A stretch of DNA of 34,740 nt. It comes from Bacteroidota bacterium. GTDB lineage: Bacteria; Bacteroidota; Bacteroidia; Chitinophagales; BACL12. The notes under the pieces were generated by a model, which saw nothing but the letters and a program-made list of their open reading frames with translations, made no database searches and had not been told where the DNA came from. The position numbers and the translations under genes were made by a program. Within the stretch, counting starts at the first letter, position 1. The number at the start of each line of letters is the position of its first letter. This document shows, piece after piece, positions 14,670-22,423 of the stretch. The stretch lies in NCBI GenBank assembly GCA_016124275.1, contig WGOA01000050.1, positions 1 to 34,740 of the forward strand. Reading direction: 5' to 3'.

Positions 14670-17600
14670 TTAGGCCTTTACTGCAGCCCGTTTTTGCGTT
14701 GGCGTGTGGTGATCGCGAAGGGTACCTTCCTTGGAAAAGTCCATCACAATCGGAGTTGCGATGAAGATAGATGAATAGGTACCTACGACAATACCAACCA
14801 GGATAGCAAAGGCAAACCCTTTAATCTGGTCAGAGCCTGCAATGAACAACACAACCAACGTAAGTGCCGTGGTAGCAGATGTGATTACGGTTCTGCTCAA
14901 CGTAGACTGGACGGCAGAATTAATGATTTCAGTTCGTGTACCTGCCTTTGATTCCCGCATGTACTCCCGGATACGGTCAAACACCACCACCGTGTCGTTG
15001 ACTGAGTAACCAATAACCGTCAGAATAGCTGCTATAAAGGTCTCGCCAATCTCCATAGAGAACGGCATGATGTTGCGGAAAATGGAAAAGATACCGAGAA
15101 CGATGAGTACGTCATGCAACAAAGCGGCAATGGCACCAAACCCAAACTGCCAGCGTCGGAAACGGAAGAGAATGTACAGGAAGATGCCTGCAATAGCCAG
15201 CAAACCGGCGATGTAAGATGAACGTTGGATATCCTGAGCGATGCTGGCCTGAACCTTTTGTTGTTGTTCCTTATAGGTCTGATCCCAGCCATCAAAAGAG
15301 AGGTTAGGGTCTGCATAAAAGGGTAAAAGGCTGGCATATAGATTGGCTGTCGTCAAGCTATCCTGCGCTGCAGTAGTAACGGTGATGTCTTTTGCCGTTG
15401 TGATTTTGAGGCGGTTAGCACTGGAAAAACTTTTAACCACTACGTTTGGATCAAAGTCCTTCTCTAATGCACCGCGAACGGTTTCAGCATTGATGGATTG
15501 ATCAAACGCTACGGTGTAAGAACGACCTCCTTTAAAATCCACACCGAGATTTAACCCTCCGATGGCCAAAGACAAAACACCGGCAAGTATGATGACCCCG
15601 GAAAGCGCATAGAACTGCTTGCGTTTGCCAACAAAGTCAAAGTTGATGTTCTTAAGGGCTTTGTCTGAAAAACTACTGTGGAATTTTATCGGACGATTCT
15701 GGTGGTTCCACCGATCAAAAATTAATCGGGTTAAGAAGATGGCTGTAAACAGCGAAGAAAAGATTCCGATGATTAATACCACGGCAAATCCGCGAACCGG
15801 ACCCAAACCAAACGTGTTGAGGATAAAAGCAACAATCAACGTGGTAATGTTGGCGTCGATAATGGCCGAATACGAGTTACTGTAACCATCCGTGATGGCT
15901 TTCAGCATGCTCTTGCCTTTAGCGAGCTCTTCCCGTATTCGCTCAAAAATGATAACGTTGGCATCCACCGCCATGCCTACGGTCAGCACGATACCCGCCA
16001 GGCCTGGCAGGGTAAGGGTTGCGCCCCATGCGGATAGGATACCAAACACAAAAAAGATGTTGGCCAACAACACAAGGTCAGCAACAATGCCGCCCGTGCT
16101 GTAGTAAACCACCATGAAGATCAGGACGACCACCAATCCAAGGACCAAGGCGATGATGCCCCGGCGAATCTGCTCGGCACCGAGCGTAGGGCCTACGGTG
16201 TCTTCCTGAACGATGCTGGATTTAACGGGCAGTTTTCCCGTTTCTAAAATGCTGGCAAGGGTCGTGACATCTTCCGGATCAAAATTGCCCGAAATGCGCG
16301 AAGACCCATTGGTGATGGGTTCTTGAATGACGGGGGCGGAGTAAACCCGGTTGTCCAGAACTACGGCAATGTTGTCTCCAACGTGGTCTGTGGTGACCCG
16401 GGCCCAGTCTTTAGCGCCGCGCGCATTCATGACCATGGTAACGATCGGTTGACCGTTCATTGGGTCAAAGTCTGCCCGGGCGAGTTTAATCAGATCACCT
16501 TCAAGCAGGGCGGTATTGCTGCCGTCCGGAGTCAGCATGAGCGCGTACAACTCATACATGGCTTTATCTTCCTTGGTGGGCAGCGCGCTCCAGGCAAAAC
16601 GGTGGAGCGGGAAGTCGCGGGCTACCTCCGGAGTGCGGAGTATATCCATAACCATGCCCGTATCCTGCTGATTGACCAGGCCGAGATAACCCGGGCCTTG
16701 AGCAAATTGAATTCGGCTAAACAGGGGGCCGGCAGGCAGAGAGTCTTGTGCCGTAGGAGCACTTTCCACCACGGGAGCTTCTTCTAAAGCAGCACCCGAA
16801 TCGGTGCTAATCGATGTGCCGTTATCTGCTGTCGTCGTGCCTTCCAACAGATTCTCTGCTGATTCGGTAAGCGTATCCAGCGCCTGTTCAGGAGCTGTTA
16901 AAAGGGCTTCCGCATTGGAAGAAACACGTTCAACGGGGGACGCTGTAGCCCCTATCAATCCGAGCTCCAATAAAGACGCACTTTTTTTGTCTGCACGGTC
17001 CAGACGGTCGGCGAACTCCTGGGTCAGCGACTGGGACTGCCAGAATTCCAGGTTTGCAGTAGCCTGCAAAAGGCGCTTAACCTGTTTAGGGTTGTCTACA
17101 CCGGGCAGTTCAACGACGATCCGTCCCTGGCCTTCAACAGGGGTAATGCTGGCTTGTGCAACGCCAAACCGGTCAATGCGTTCCCGCAGTTTGGTCAGCG
17201 TAGCCTGGTAGCCTTCTTCTGATTTCTTGGTTAAAAACTCAGCTACCTGGTTGTTGTTGGCACTTCGGTCCAGCTCATCTTCATTATCAATGCTGGAGAA
17301 CAGGGTGACCAGTTGACCACCCGGATTTTGATCCTGGTAAGCCTTGACAAACAAGTTGATGAATTCACCCTGACCTTGCCCTTCCTGACCCCTGGCAGCC
17401 TCTAAGGCTTTGACCAATACAGGGTCATTGCTGTTGCGTCCGGCCAGTTTCCGAACGAGGTCGTAGTTGGAGACCTCCATGACCACACTCATTCCACCTT
17501 GAAGGTCAAGACCCAGGTTGAGTTCGCGTTCTTTGCAATCCTGATAAGTGTACCAGAGCAGTACCTTCTCATCGGCTTTTTGGTCAAGGTATTCCTGTTC

Positions 17601-17786
17601 GGCTTTGAGCCGCAAACGTTCCTTTTCTTCAATAGGCGTATCTGCTGAAAGGCCAGCAATGGCCTGTTCGGAATGCGCCCGGGCTTTGGATTCCACTCGC
17701 TTGGAAGCGAACGTAAAAGAAAGCTGATAAATACACGCCAGAATGAGCAGTGCGAAGACTGTACTGACTAAACCTTTTCCCTGCAT
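14670..17786 (-). CDS. secDF: Fused protein translocase subunit SecDF
   Basis: SecDF uses the proton gradient to pull secreted proteins through SecYEG on the periplasmic side. The 1038-residue fusion has an N-terminal helix (about 5-25) and the SecD entry motif LGLDLQGG (91-98). The periplasmic P1 domain includes the RIDRFGVAQASI stretch. The SecD helix bundle follows, with VGMAVDANVIIFERIREEL (603-621). The SecF half starts at about 720, with GVDFKGGRSY (748-757) and IGYSVNDTVVVFDRIRE (925-941). SecD and SecF fusion is common in Bacteroidota. Residues about 262-352 form an insert rich in Ala, Ser, Thr and Glu within P1, probably disordered. The gene stands alone, ends at the strong terminator, and would serve the many signal-peptide proteins nearby. 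Confidence 0.97.
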   Translation of the reverse strand: MQGKGLVSTVFALLILACIYQLSFTFASKRVESKARAHSEQAIAGLSADTPIEEKERLRLKAEQEYLDQKADEKVLLWYTYQDCKERELNLGLDLQGGMSVVMEVSNYDLVRKLAGRNSNDPVLVKALEAARGQEGQGQGEFINLFVKAYQDQNPGGQLVTLFSSIDNEDELDRSANNNQVAEFLTKKSEEGYQATLTKLRERIDRFGVAQASITPVEGQGRIVVELPGVDNPKQVKRLLQATANLEFWQSQSLTQEFADRLDRADKKSASLLELGLIGATASPVERVSSNAEALLTAPEQALDTLTESAENLLEGTTTADNGTSISTDSGAALEEAPVVESAPTAQDSLPAGPLFSRIQFAQGPGYLGLVNQQDTGMVMDILRTPEVARDFPLHRFAWSALPTKEDKAMYELYALMLTPDGSNTALLEGDLIKLARADFDPMNGQPIVTMVMNARGAKDWARVTTDHVGDNIAVVLDNRVYSAPVIQEPITNGSSRISGNFDPEDVTTLASILETGKLPVKSSIVQEDTVGPTLGAEQIRRGIIALVLGLVVVLIFMVVYYSTGGIVADLVLLANIFFVFGILSAWGATLTLPGLAGIVLTVGMAVDANVIIFERIREELAKGKSMLKAITDGYSNSYSAIIDANITTLIVAFILNTFGLGPVRGFAVVLIIGIFSSLFTAIFLTRLIFDRWNHQNRPIKFHSSFSDKALKNINFDFVGKRKQFYALSGVIILAGVLSLAIGGLNLGVDFKGGRSYTVAFDQSINAETVRGALEKDFDPNVVVKSFSSANRLKITTAKDITVTTAAQDSLTTANLYASLLPFYADPNLSFDGWDQTYKEQQQKVQASIAQDIQRSSYIAGLLAIAGIFLYILFRFRRWQFGFGAIAALLHDVLIVLGIFSIFRNIMPFSMEIGETFIAAILTVIGYSVNDTVVVFDRIREYMRESKAGTRTEIINSAVQSTLSRTVITSATTALTLVVLFIAGSDQIKGFAFAILVGIVVGTYSSIFIATPIVMDFSKEGTLRDHHTPTQKRAAVKA

Positions 17787-17831
17787 GGGTTAGAGCTATG
17801 CCTCAGTGAATGAGATTTGAAAACGGAAGGG

Positions 17832-17839
17832 CAAATATA
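17832..17839 (-). promoter_or_regulatory. -7 promoter element of secDF
   Basis: The minus strand reads TATATTTG, an exact TAnnTTTG match about 45 bases before the secDF ATG. A TTTG occurs upstream but only 14 bases away instead of about 19. Confidence 0.4.
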
Positions 17840-17895
17840 GGGATTTGGACGTGCAAAATTCGGACGGAATCCCAACTTGCTACTTCGAGCATCAA

Positions 17896-17912
17896 AATTA
17901 TTCTAAATAATT
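17896..17912 (-). terminator. Weak AT-rich hairpin after the choice-of-anchor B operon
   Basis: AATTATT and AATAATT form a seven-base stem around a TAG loop (minus strand), five bases past the stop at 17918 and followed by TTTGAT. The stem has no GC pairs, so termination strength is doubtful. Confidence 0.3.
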
Positions 17913-17917
17913 GACAA

Positions 17918-19513
17918 TCAGAGCTTTATTGCCTTTATTGACTGAACGAACCCGCCGCTCCTGAGCAACAGAAGGTAGGTTCCGGCAGGCCAATCACCCC
18001 CAATGAGCTGTTGACCGTCCCCCCCGGAAAGGGTTTCAGTGCTGACTAACTGACCGCCAGCGTTCCATACGGAAACGTTCGCTCCAGGTTGCCATAGGCT
18101 TTCTAAACGCCAGGACAAGGTTGCCGAACCTGAAAAAACAGCCGGGTCAACCCGGATTTCAGGAGTGAATTCCACCACCGGGGGAAGGGCTGTTCCGGTG
18201 CAGGCAAGATCGATGTCCAGAACGGTAACCTCGCCGGGTTGGAGCAATACATCCGGGATAAATGCTGTGCCGCAACCGGAAGCCGCTACCCGCACGGTGA
18301 ACAGCCCCGAATCGGCCGTTCCGGTGCGGTACTGGCCGCTGAAATCCGTGATGTAAGGGCGGGCATCGCTACCCAGAATCTCCACACGGGCGTAAAGTCT
18401 GGGTGTGCCGCTGCCTGATTCGCGAACTGTGCCTTCCAGGTAGGCTCCGCGCACATAGGTAGGTCGAAGAACAAAAAGACCTTCTTCAATGTCGGTGGCC
18501 AGGATTAAACCGGATGGCAAATACGGATAGACGCCCCAGCAACCGTTGAATTCGCCATCAGATGAAAAAGGCGAAGTATCAAATACGCCGGTTCCCACCA
18601 GATTTTCAGGGCGCGTGGCATCTGTCAGGGTAACGCCATCGCGGTAGTAGCTTGTAACGAGCCAATTTCCCATAAAAAAAACATTGTGAGGAATAATGTT
18701 TGTGCTCCAATTGCTTCGGTAACGGCCCAGCTCTTCAATGTCGGCGGGGTCTGTGACGTCATAGGTAACAATATGGCCAGCGGGGTATTCTTCTGAAATG
18801 GCCAGGACTGCACCATTATCAGACAGCCAGGCGTTGTGGGTCAGGCCAATGGGTGTTTTTTGGGTGCCCAGGATTACCGGACTGCTTTTTACGCTAATGT
18901 CCACAATGGAAAATTCCCCTTCCTGAATTTCAGCCGTCCACAGGGTGTCATTGCGCACAAAAGCATCATGCACATAACGGGTGGTATAGGCGCCCAAAAA
19001 AACGGGTTGTTCGGGGTCAGGGTTCAGGTCAAGCATGGTCACCCCCCCATTGTCGATGTTGGCACCGAAAAGGTAAGCTATGCCTTGGCTGTCGATGTAC
19101 AAGTTGTGCGCCGTGCGCAGGTCGCGCTCACGGTATGAACTGGTGTCCACGCTGACGGGCAAGTTGCTCAAATCCAGAATAGCGAGCCCTCCGCCTGTTT
19201 CATTGGTAGCATAAGCATGCGTGCCCCAGACTTTTAGGTCGCGCCAGATGGAGCCGAAGCCTGGGAGAAAGGCCACTTCAACCGGGGCGGCAGGATCTAA
19301 TAGATCAACCACGGAAACGCCGTCAAACGCGCCAATCAGCGCGTACTCCCGACCATCGGGAGCAACATAACCCCATACATCGCTCAAATTGCTGCTGTAG
19401 GGCAAATGACCGACAAGGTTCAGGTTCTGCTGGGCCTGCGTCCCTAATGCCAAAAGCATTAAACTGCATGTTAGCCCAAACACCGACCGCGAATACGGGC
19501 TAAATCCGGGCAT
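17918..19513 (-). CDS. Choice-of-anchor B (LVIVD-type propeller) protein with T9SS sorting tail, short paralogue
   Basis: This 531-residue protein has a signal peptide (about 10-28, ending TQAQ). A choice-of-anchor B propeller spans about 30-355. A single CarboxypepD_reg-like beta-sandwich follows (about 358-440), then a C-terminal sorting-like domain (about 450-531, with WPAGTYLLLLRSGG). Four histidines conserved in all three paralogues sit at 136 (TAHN), 182 (VHD), 226 (THN) and 276 (PHN), followed by YYRDG (289-293) and WGVYPYLPSG. The start codon shares one base with the upstream stop (TAATG), so translation is probably coupled. It lacks the second regulatory domain and the large beta-sandwich of its two siblings. 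Expected location is the cell surface or secreted. The molecular function of the family is unknown. Confidence 0.88.
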   Translation of the reverse strand: MPGFSPYSRSVFGLTCSLMLLALGTQAQQNLNLVGHLPYSSNLSDVWGYVAPDGREYALIGAFDGVSVVDLLDPAAPVEVAFLPGFGSIWRDLKVWGTHAYATNETGGGLAILDLSNLPVSVDTSSYRERDLRTAHNLYIDSQGIAYLFGANIDNGGVTMLDLNPDPEQPVFLGAYTTRYVHDAFVRNDTLWTAEIQEGEFSIVDISVKSSPVILGTQKTPIGLTHNAWLSDNGAVLAISEEYPAGHIVTYDVTDPADIEELGRYRSNWSTNIIPHNVFFMGNWLVTSYYRDGVTLTDATRPENLVGTGVFDTSPFSSDGEFNGCWGVYPYLPSGLILATDIEEGLFVLRPTYVRGAYLEGTVRESGSGTPRLYARVEILGSDARPYITDFSGQYRTGTADSGLFTVRVAASGCGTAFIPDVLLQPGEVTVLDIDLACTGTALPPVVEFTPEIRVDPAVFSGSATLSWRLESLWQPGANVSVWNAGGQLVSTETLSGGDGQQLIGGDWPAGTYLLLLRSGGFVQSIKAIKL

Positions 19514-22368
19514 TAGGGCAGCATTTTAATCAATGGAATGGCTCCCAGGAAACCCGAAGAACCATAGGCTACAAAATGGTATGTTCCTGCCGGCCAACGG
19601 GTTCCGAGTTGGAGGGTTGACTTACCTGGCAAAAGAACCCCGGTTTCCATCACGCGGCCGGTGGCATCAACCACCTGCCAAAGCTCAGCAAAACCCAACG
19701 TTAAGCTTATACTAACCTCGTTGCTGAACGGATTAGGGGCAAGTTGAACGGCCTGGGCAAAATTGACACTCGATAATCCATTGACAACACCGGTAACAAC
19801 AACCGTTCCTGAGGCCGAGCAACCTTCACTGCTGGTTACAGAAACCGTGTATTCACCCGGAGCAAGACCATTGGCCGTTTTGGTGGTCTGGGCTGCGGGG
19901 TCGTTCCATAAGTAAGTATAGGGTGGGGTCCCGCCAGTAACATCCTCCACGATAGCAGAACCGTCACTGCCTGTAGTGCTTGGTGCGGATGCCAGTGCTA
20001 AAAGCAGGGAATCCACCACGGTAATGGCATTATCCAACACCAGGGAGGCTGTACCTTCCCCGTTGTAAACCGTGAGGCGCACATCGTAAACGCCCGCTGC
20101 GGGGTATACGACTTCGGGATTGGGCACAAAGGCTTCTGCTGGAGTTCCACCCTCAAACTCCCAATGCCAGGTTATTGGGAAACCTGTGGATGCATCCTCA
20201 AACAAGACGGCCGTTCCAGCACAAGGTTGGGTGGCTGATACGTCGATAGCAACACCTGGTGTGGCGGTAGCAGCTGCATCGTACACCCGCCAGGCGTCCA
20301 GCGCCCCTTCGACCAGGTGACCGCTGGAAACGAAATCAGCGGTGTAAACGCTGAACTGCATGGTGGAGGTAGCCGGCAGAAAATCCTGTACCCGCCAATC
20401 GCGTTTGCGCCATTGGCTTTCGAAGGGATCTCCATTGACCACGGTTTCCAACGTAGCTGTGGTGCTGCCGTTGGACAGCCGGATGATGAGGCTGTCGTTG
20501 GGCGTTCCTGAACCACCGCTATTGTAAAACCAGTGCTCATAGGCAATGCGTGGATCGCCGTAGGCACTCAGATCAAAAACCGGAGAAAAAAGCGTGGTAG
20601 TCCCGTTGTCCACGTCGTCTGTTCCGGCCATACCACCACCGTTTCCGGTTTGGTAGCAGGCGGTACCAAAATCATCAAAAACATCAAAGTAAGGATTGCT
20701 GTCCGAGGGGCCATTGCTGGTGCCAATAGGCGTTCCCCGTTCCCACAGACCAGCTGAAGCCGTGTGTTCAGCCGTCCAGTTAAAGTGGAACAGAAAGTCA
20801 TCATACCACCCCCGATTCACAGTAAGGGTTAAGCTGCCGCTGGTACCGTCAAGCGACTGAGGGGGCCTTCGGCTGCTGCGGTAACCCCACTTGCCTGCAT
20901 AGGCGATGTAGTTTCCAGGGAGGATTCCGATGAAGCTAAACGATCCGGAGGCATCTGCCATACCAAACAATACGGTATCGGTTGTTTGTAACGCCACGTG
21001 GGCAAAAGGCACTGCCATGCCTGTAACGGAGTCAAGCACTTGACCGTTGAGCGCAAAGGTGGCCAATGGAAGGAGCTCAATGTCTTGCAAGGTCTCTACG
21101 CCCGGGCTGAGCACAACGCCACTGATTTCTTTGGTGAGGTACCCAAATCGTGCAATGCGCAGGGGATAGGTGCCGGGGGCGTAAGTTCCCGTTGCGTATT
21201 GGCCCGCGATGTTGGTAAAAGCCGCTCCTTCATCGGGACTGCCTACGATGCTCACCGAAGCGCCGGTGATGGGAATGCCAGTGACCGAATCTGTCACCAC
21301 GCCGCGCAAATAGGAGGCTTGAACATAAGAAGGACTAATAACAAAAAGGCCCTCTTCGATATCGGTGACCAGGAGGTTTCCAGAAGGCAAATAAGGGTAA
21401 ACCCCCCATGCCCCATTGAAGCCATCCCCGCTGAAAGGAGACGTGTCGTAGAAACCGGTTTGGATCATGTTGTCCGGATGCGTAGCATCTGTTATGGTCA
21501 CACCATCGCGGTAGTATGCGGTGAGCAGGTGCTGACCGAGAATAAAAACGTTGTGCGGAATCACCCCACTTCCCGGGTTGCTTTGCCAGGTGTCCAGCCG
21601 CCGGATGTCGCTCAGGTCGCTTACGTCATAGGCATCGATATTGGCTCCGCTGACTTCATCCGTGGTAACGAGCCAGGAAGCATCGTCGCTTACCCAGATG
21701 TTGTGGCAGAAGTCGCTGGTGGTGGCCTGGGTTGCCAATAAAACGGGAGCACTTTTGTTTGAAATGTCTACAACAGAAAAGATTCCGTCGCTGATTTCAG
21801 CACTCCACATCGTGTCCCCCCGAACGTACAGATCGTGAACGTACCGGGTCGTGTAGCTGCCGAGAACAGGCGGATTTAGGGGATTGGCATCCACATCCAG
21901 AAACAACGTGCCCAGGGCTCCATTGCTTCCGCAGAGGTAAGCAATGCCGTTTTCGTCAATGAAAATGTTGTGGGCAGTGTTGTACCCTAAACTTCCCCCG
22001 GTCCAGGTTGATGTGCTGATGCTGCCCGGAAGTCCGCTTAAGTCAACAACAAGCAAGCCACCGCCGGTCTCATTGGTTACATAAGCGTAATGTCCCCAGG
22101 TTTTTACATCGCGCCAAATGGAGTTATCACCAGGCACAAAATGCAAGGCGACCGGGCTGGTCGGGTCGCTGACATCGGCTATGGAGAAACCGTTGAAAAC
22201 CCCAACCAGCGCGTACTCTTTACCGTCAAGTGGATTGTGCCAGCCCCAGATATCGGAGAGATCTTCGGTATAGGGAACTTGTCCGAGATAGCTGGCATTG
22301 ACTTGTGCAGCAAGCGTTGACGCCAGCAGCAGGACAGCTGATATGGCCGCCGTAATGGAGTATTTCAT
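19513..22368 (-). CDS. Choice-of-anchor B protein with two regulatory-like domains, beta-sandwich, PKD and T9SS tail
   Basis: This is the largest of the three paralogues, 951 residues. In order: signal peptide (1-21); propeller (about 25-350) with the conserved histidines 133, 178, 222 and 272; two CarboxypepD_reg-like domains (about 352-433 and 438-518); and a MAM/jelly-roll-like beta-sandwich (about 520-698) containing GTDDVDNG and SPVFDLS. A PKD domain comes next (about 704-786, with the WHWEFEGG core). A SprB-type repeat follows (about 790-860, GGTPPYTYLWND and LAPGEYTVSVTSSEGC), then a T9SS tail (about 870-951, LAPNPFSNEVSI). Multi-domain architecture of this kind is typical of large surface cargo. 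It is 55 bases downstream of its sibling and overlaps the next by one base. Confidence 0.9.
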   Translation of the reverse strand: MKYSITAAISAVLLLASTLAAQVNASYLGQVPYTEDLSDIWGWHNPLDGKEYALVGVFNGFSIADVSDPTSPVALHFVPGDNSIWRDVKTWGHYAYVTNETGGGLLVVDLSGLPGSISTSTWTGGSLGYNTAHNIFIDENGIAYLCGSNGALGTLFLDVDANPLNPPVLGSYTTRYVHDLYVRGDTMWSAEISDGIFSVVDISNKSAPVLLATQATTSDFCHNIWVSDDASWLVTTDEVSGANIDAYDVSDLSDIRRLDTWQSNPGSGVIPHNVFILGQHLLTAYYRDGVTITDATHPDNMIQTGFYDTSPFSGDGFNGAWGVYPYLPSGNLLVTDIEEGLFVISPSYVQASYLRGVVTDSVTGIPITGASVSIVGSPDEGAAFTNIAGQYATGTYAPGTYPLRIARFGYLTKEISGVVLSPGVETLQDIELLPLATFALNGQVLDSVTGMAVPFAHVALQTTDTVLFGMADASGSFSFIGILPGNYIAYAGKWGYRSSRRPPQSLDGTSGSLTLTVNRGWYDDFLFHFNWTAEHTASAGLWERGTPIGTSNGPSDSNPYFDVFDDFGTACYQTGNGGGMAGTDDVDNGTTTLFSPVFDLSAYGDPRIAYEHWFYNSGGSGTPNDSLIIRLSNGSTTATLETVVNGDPFESQWRKRDWRVQDFLPATSTMQFSVYTADFVSSGHLVEGALDAWRVYDAAATATPGVAIDVSATQPCAGTAVLFEDASTGFPITWHWEFEGGTPAEAFVPNPEVVYPAAGVYDVRLTVYNGEGTASLVLDNAITVVDSLLLALASAPSTTGSDGSAIVEDVTGGTPPYTYLWNDPAAQTTKTANGLAPGEYTVSVTSSEGCSASGTVVVTGVVNGLSSVNFAQAVQLAPNPFSNEVSISLTLGFAELWQVVDATGRVMETGVLLPGKSTLQLGTRWPAGTYHFVAYGSSGFLGAIPLIKMLP

Positions 22369-22423
22369 CAGGGTTCAATGAGGGGAGGAGTTGGCCAAAA
22401 AGGAAGTATACAGGAAAAGCAGA

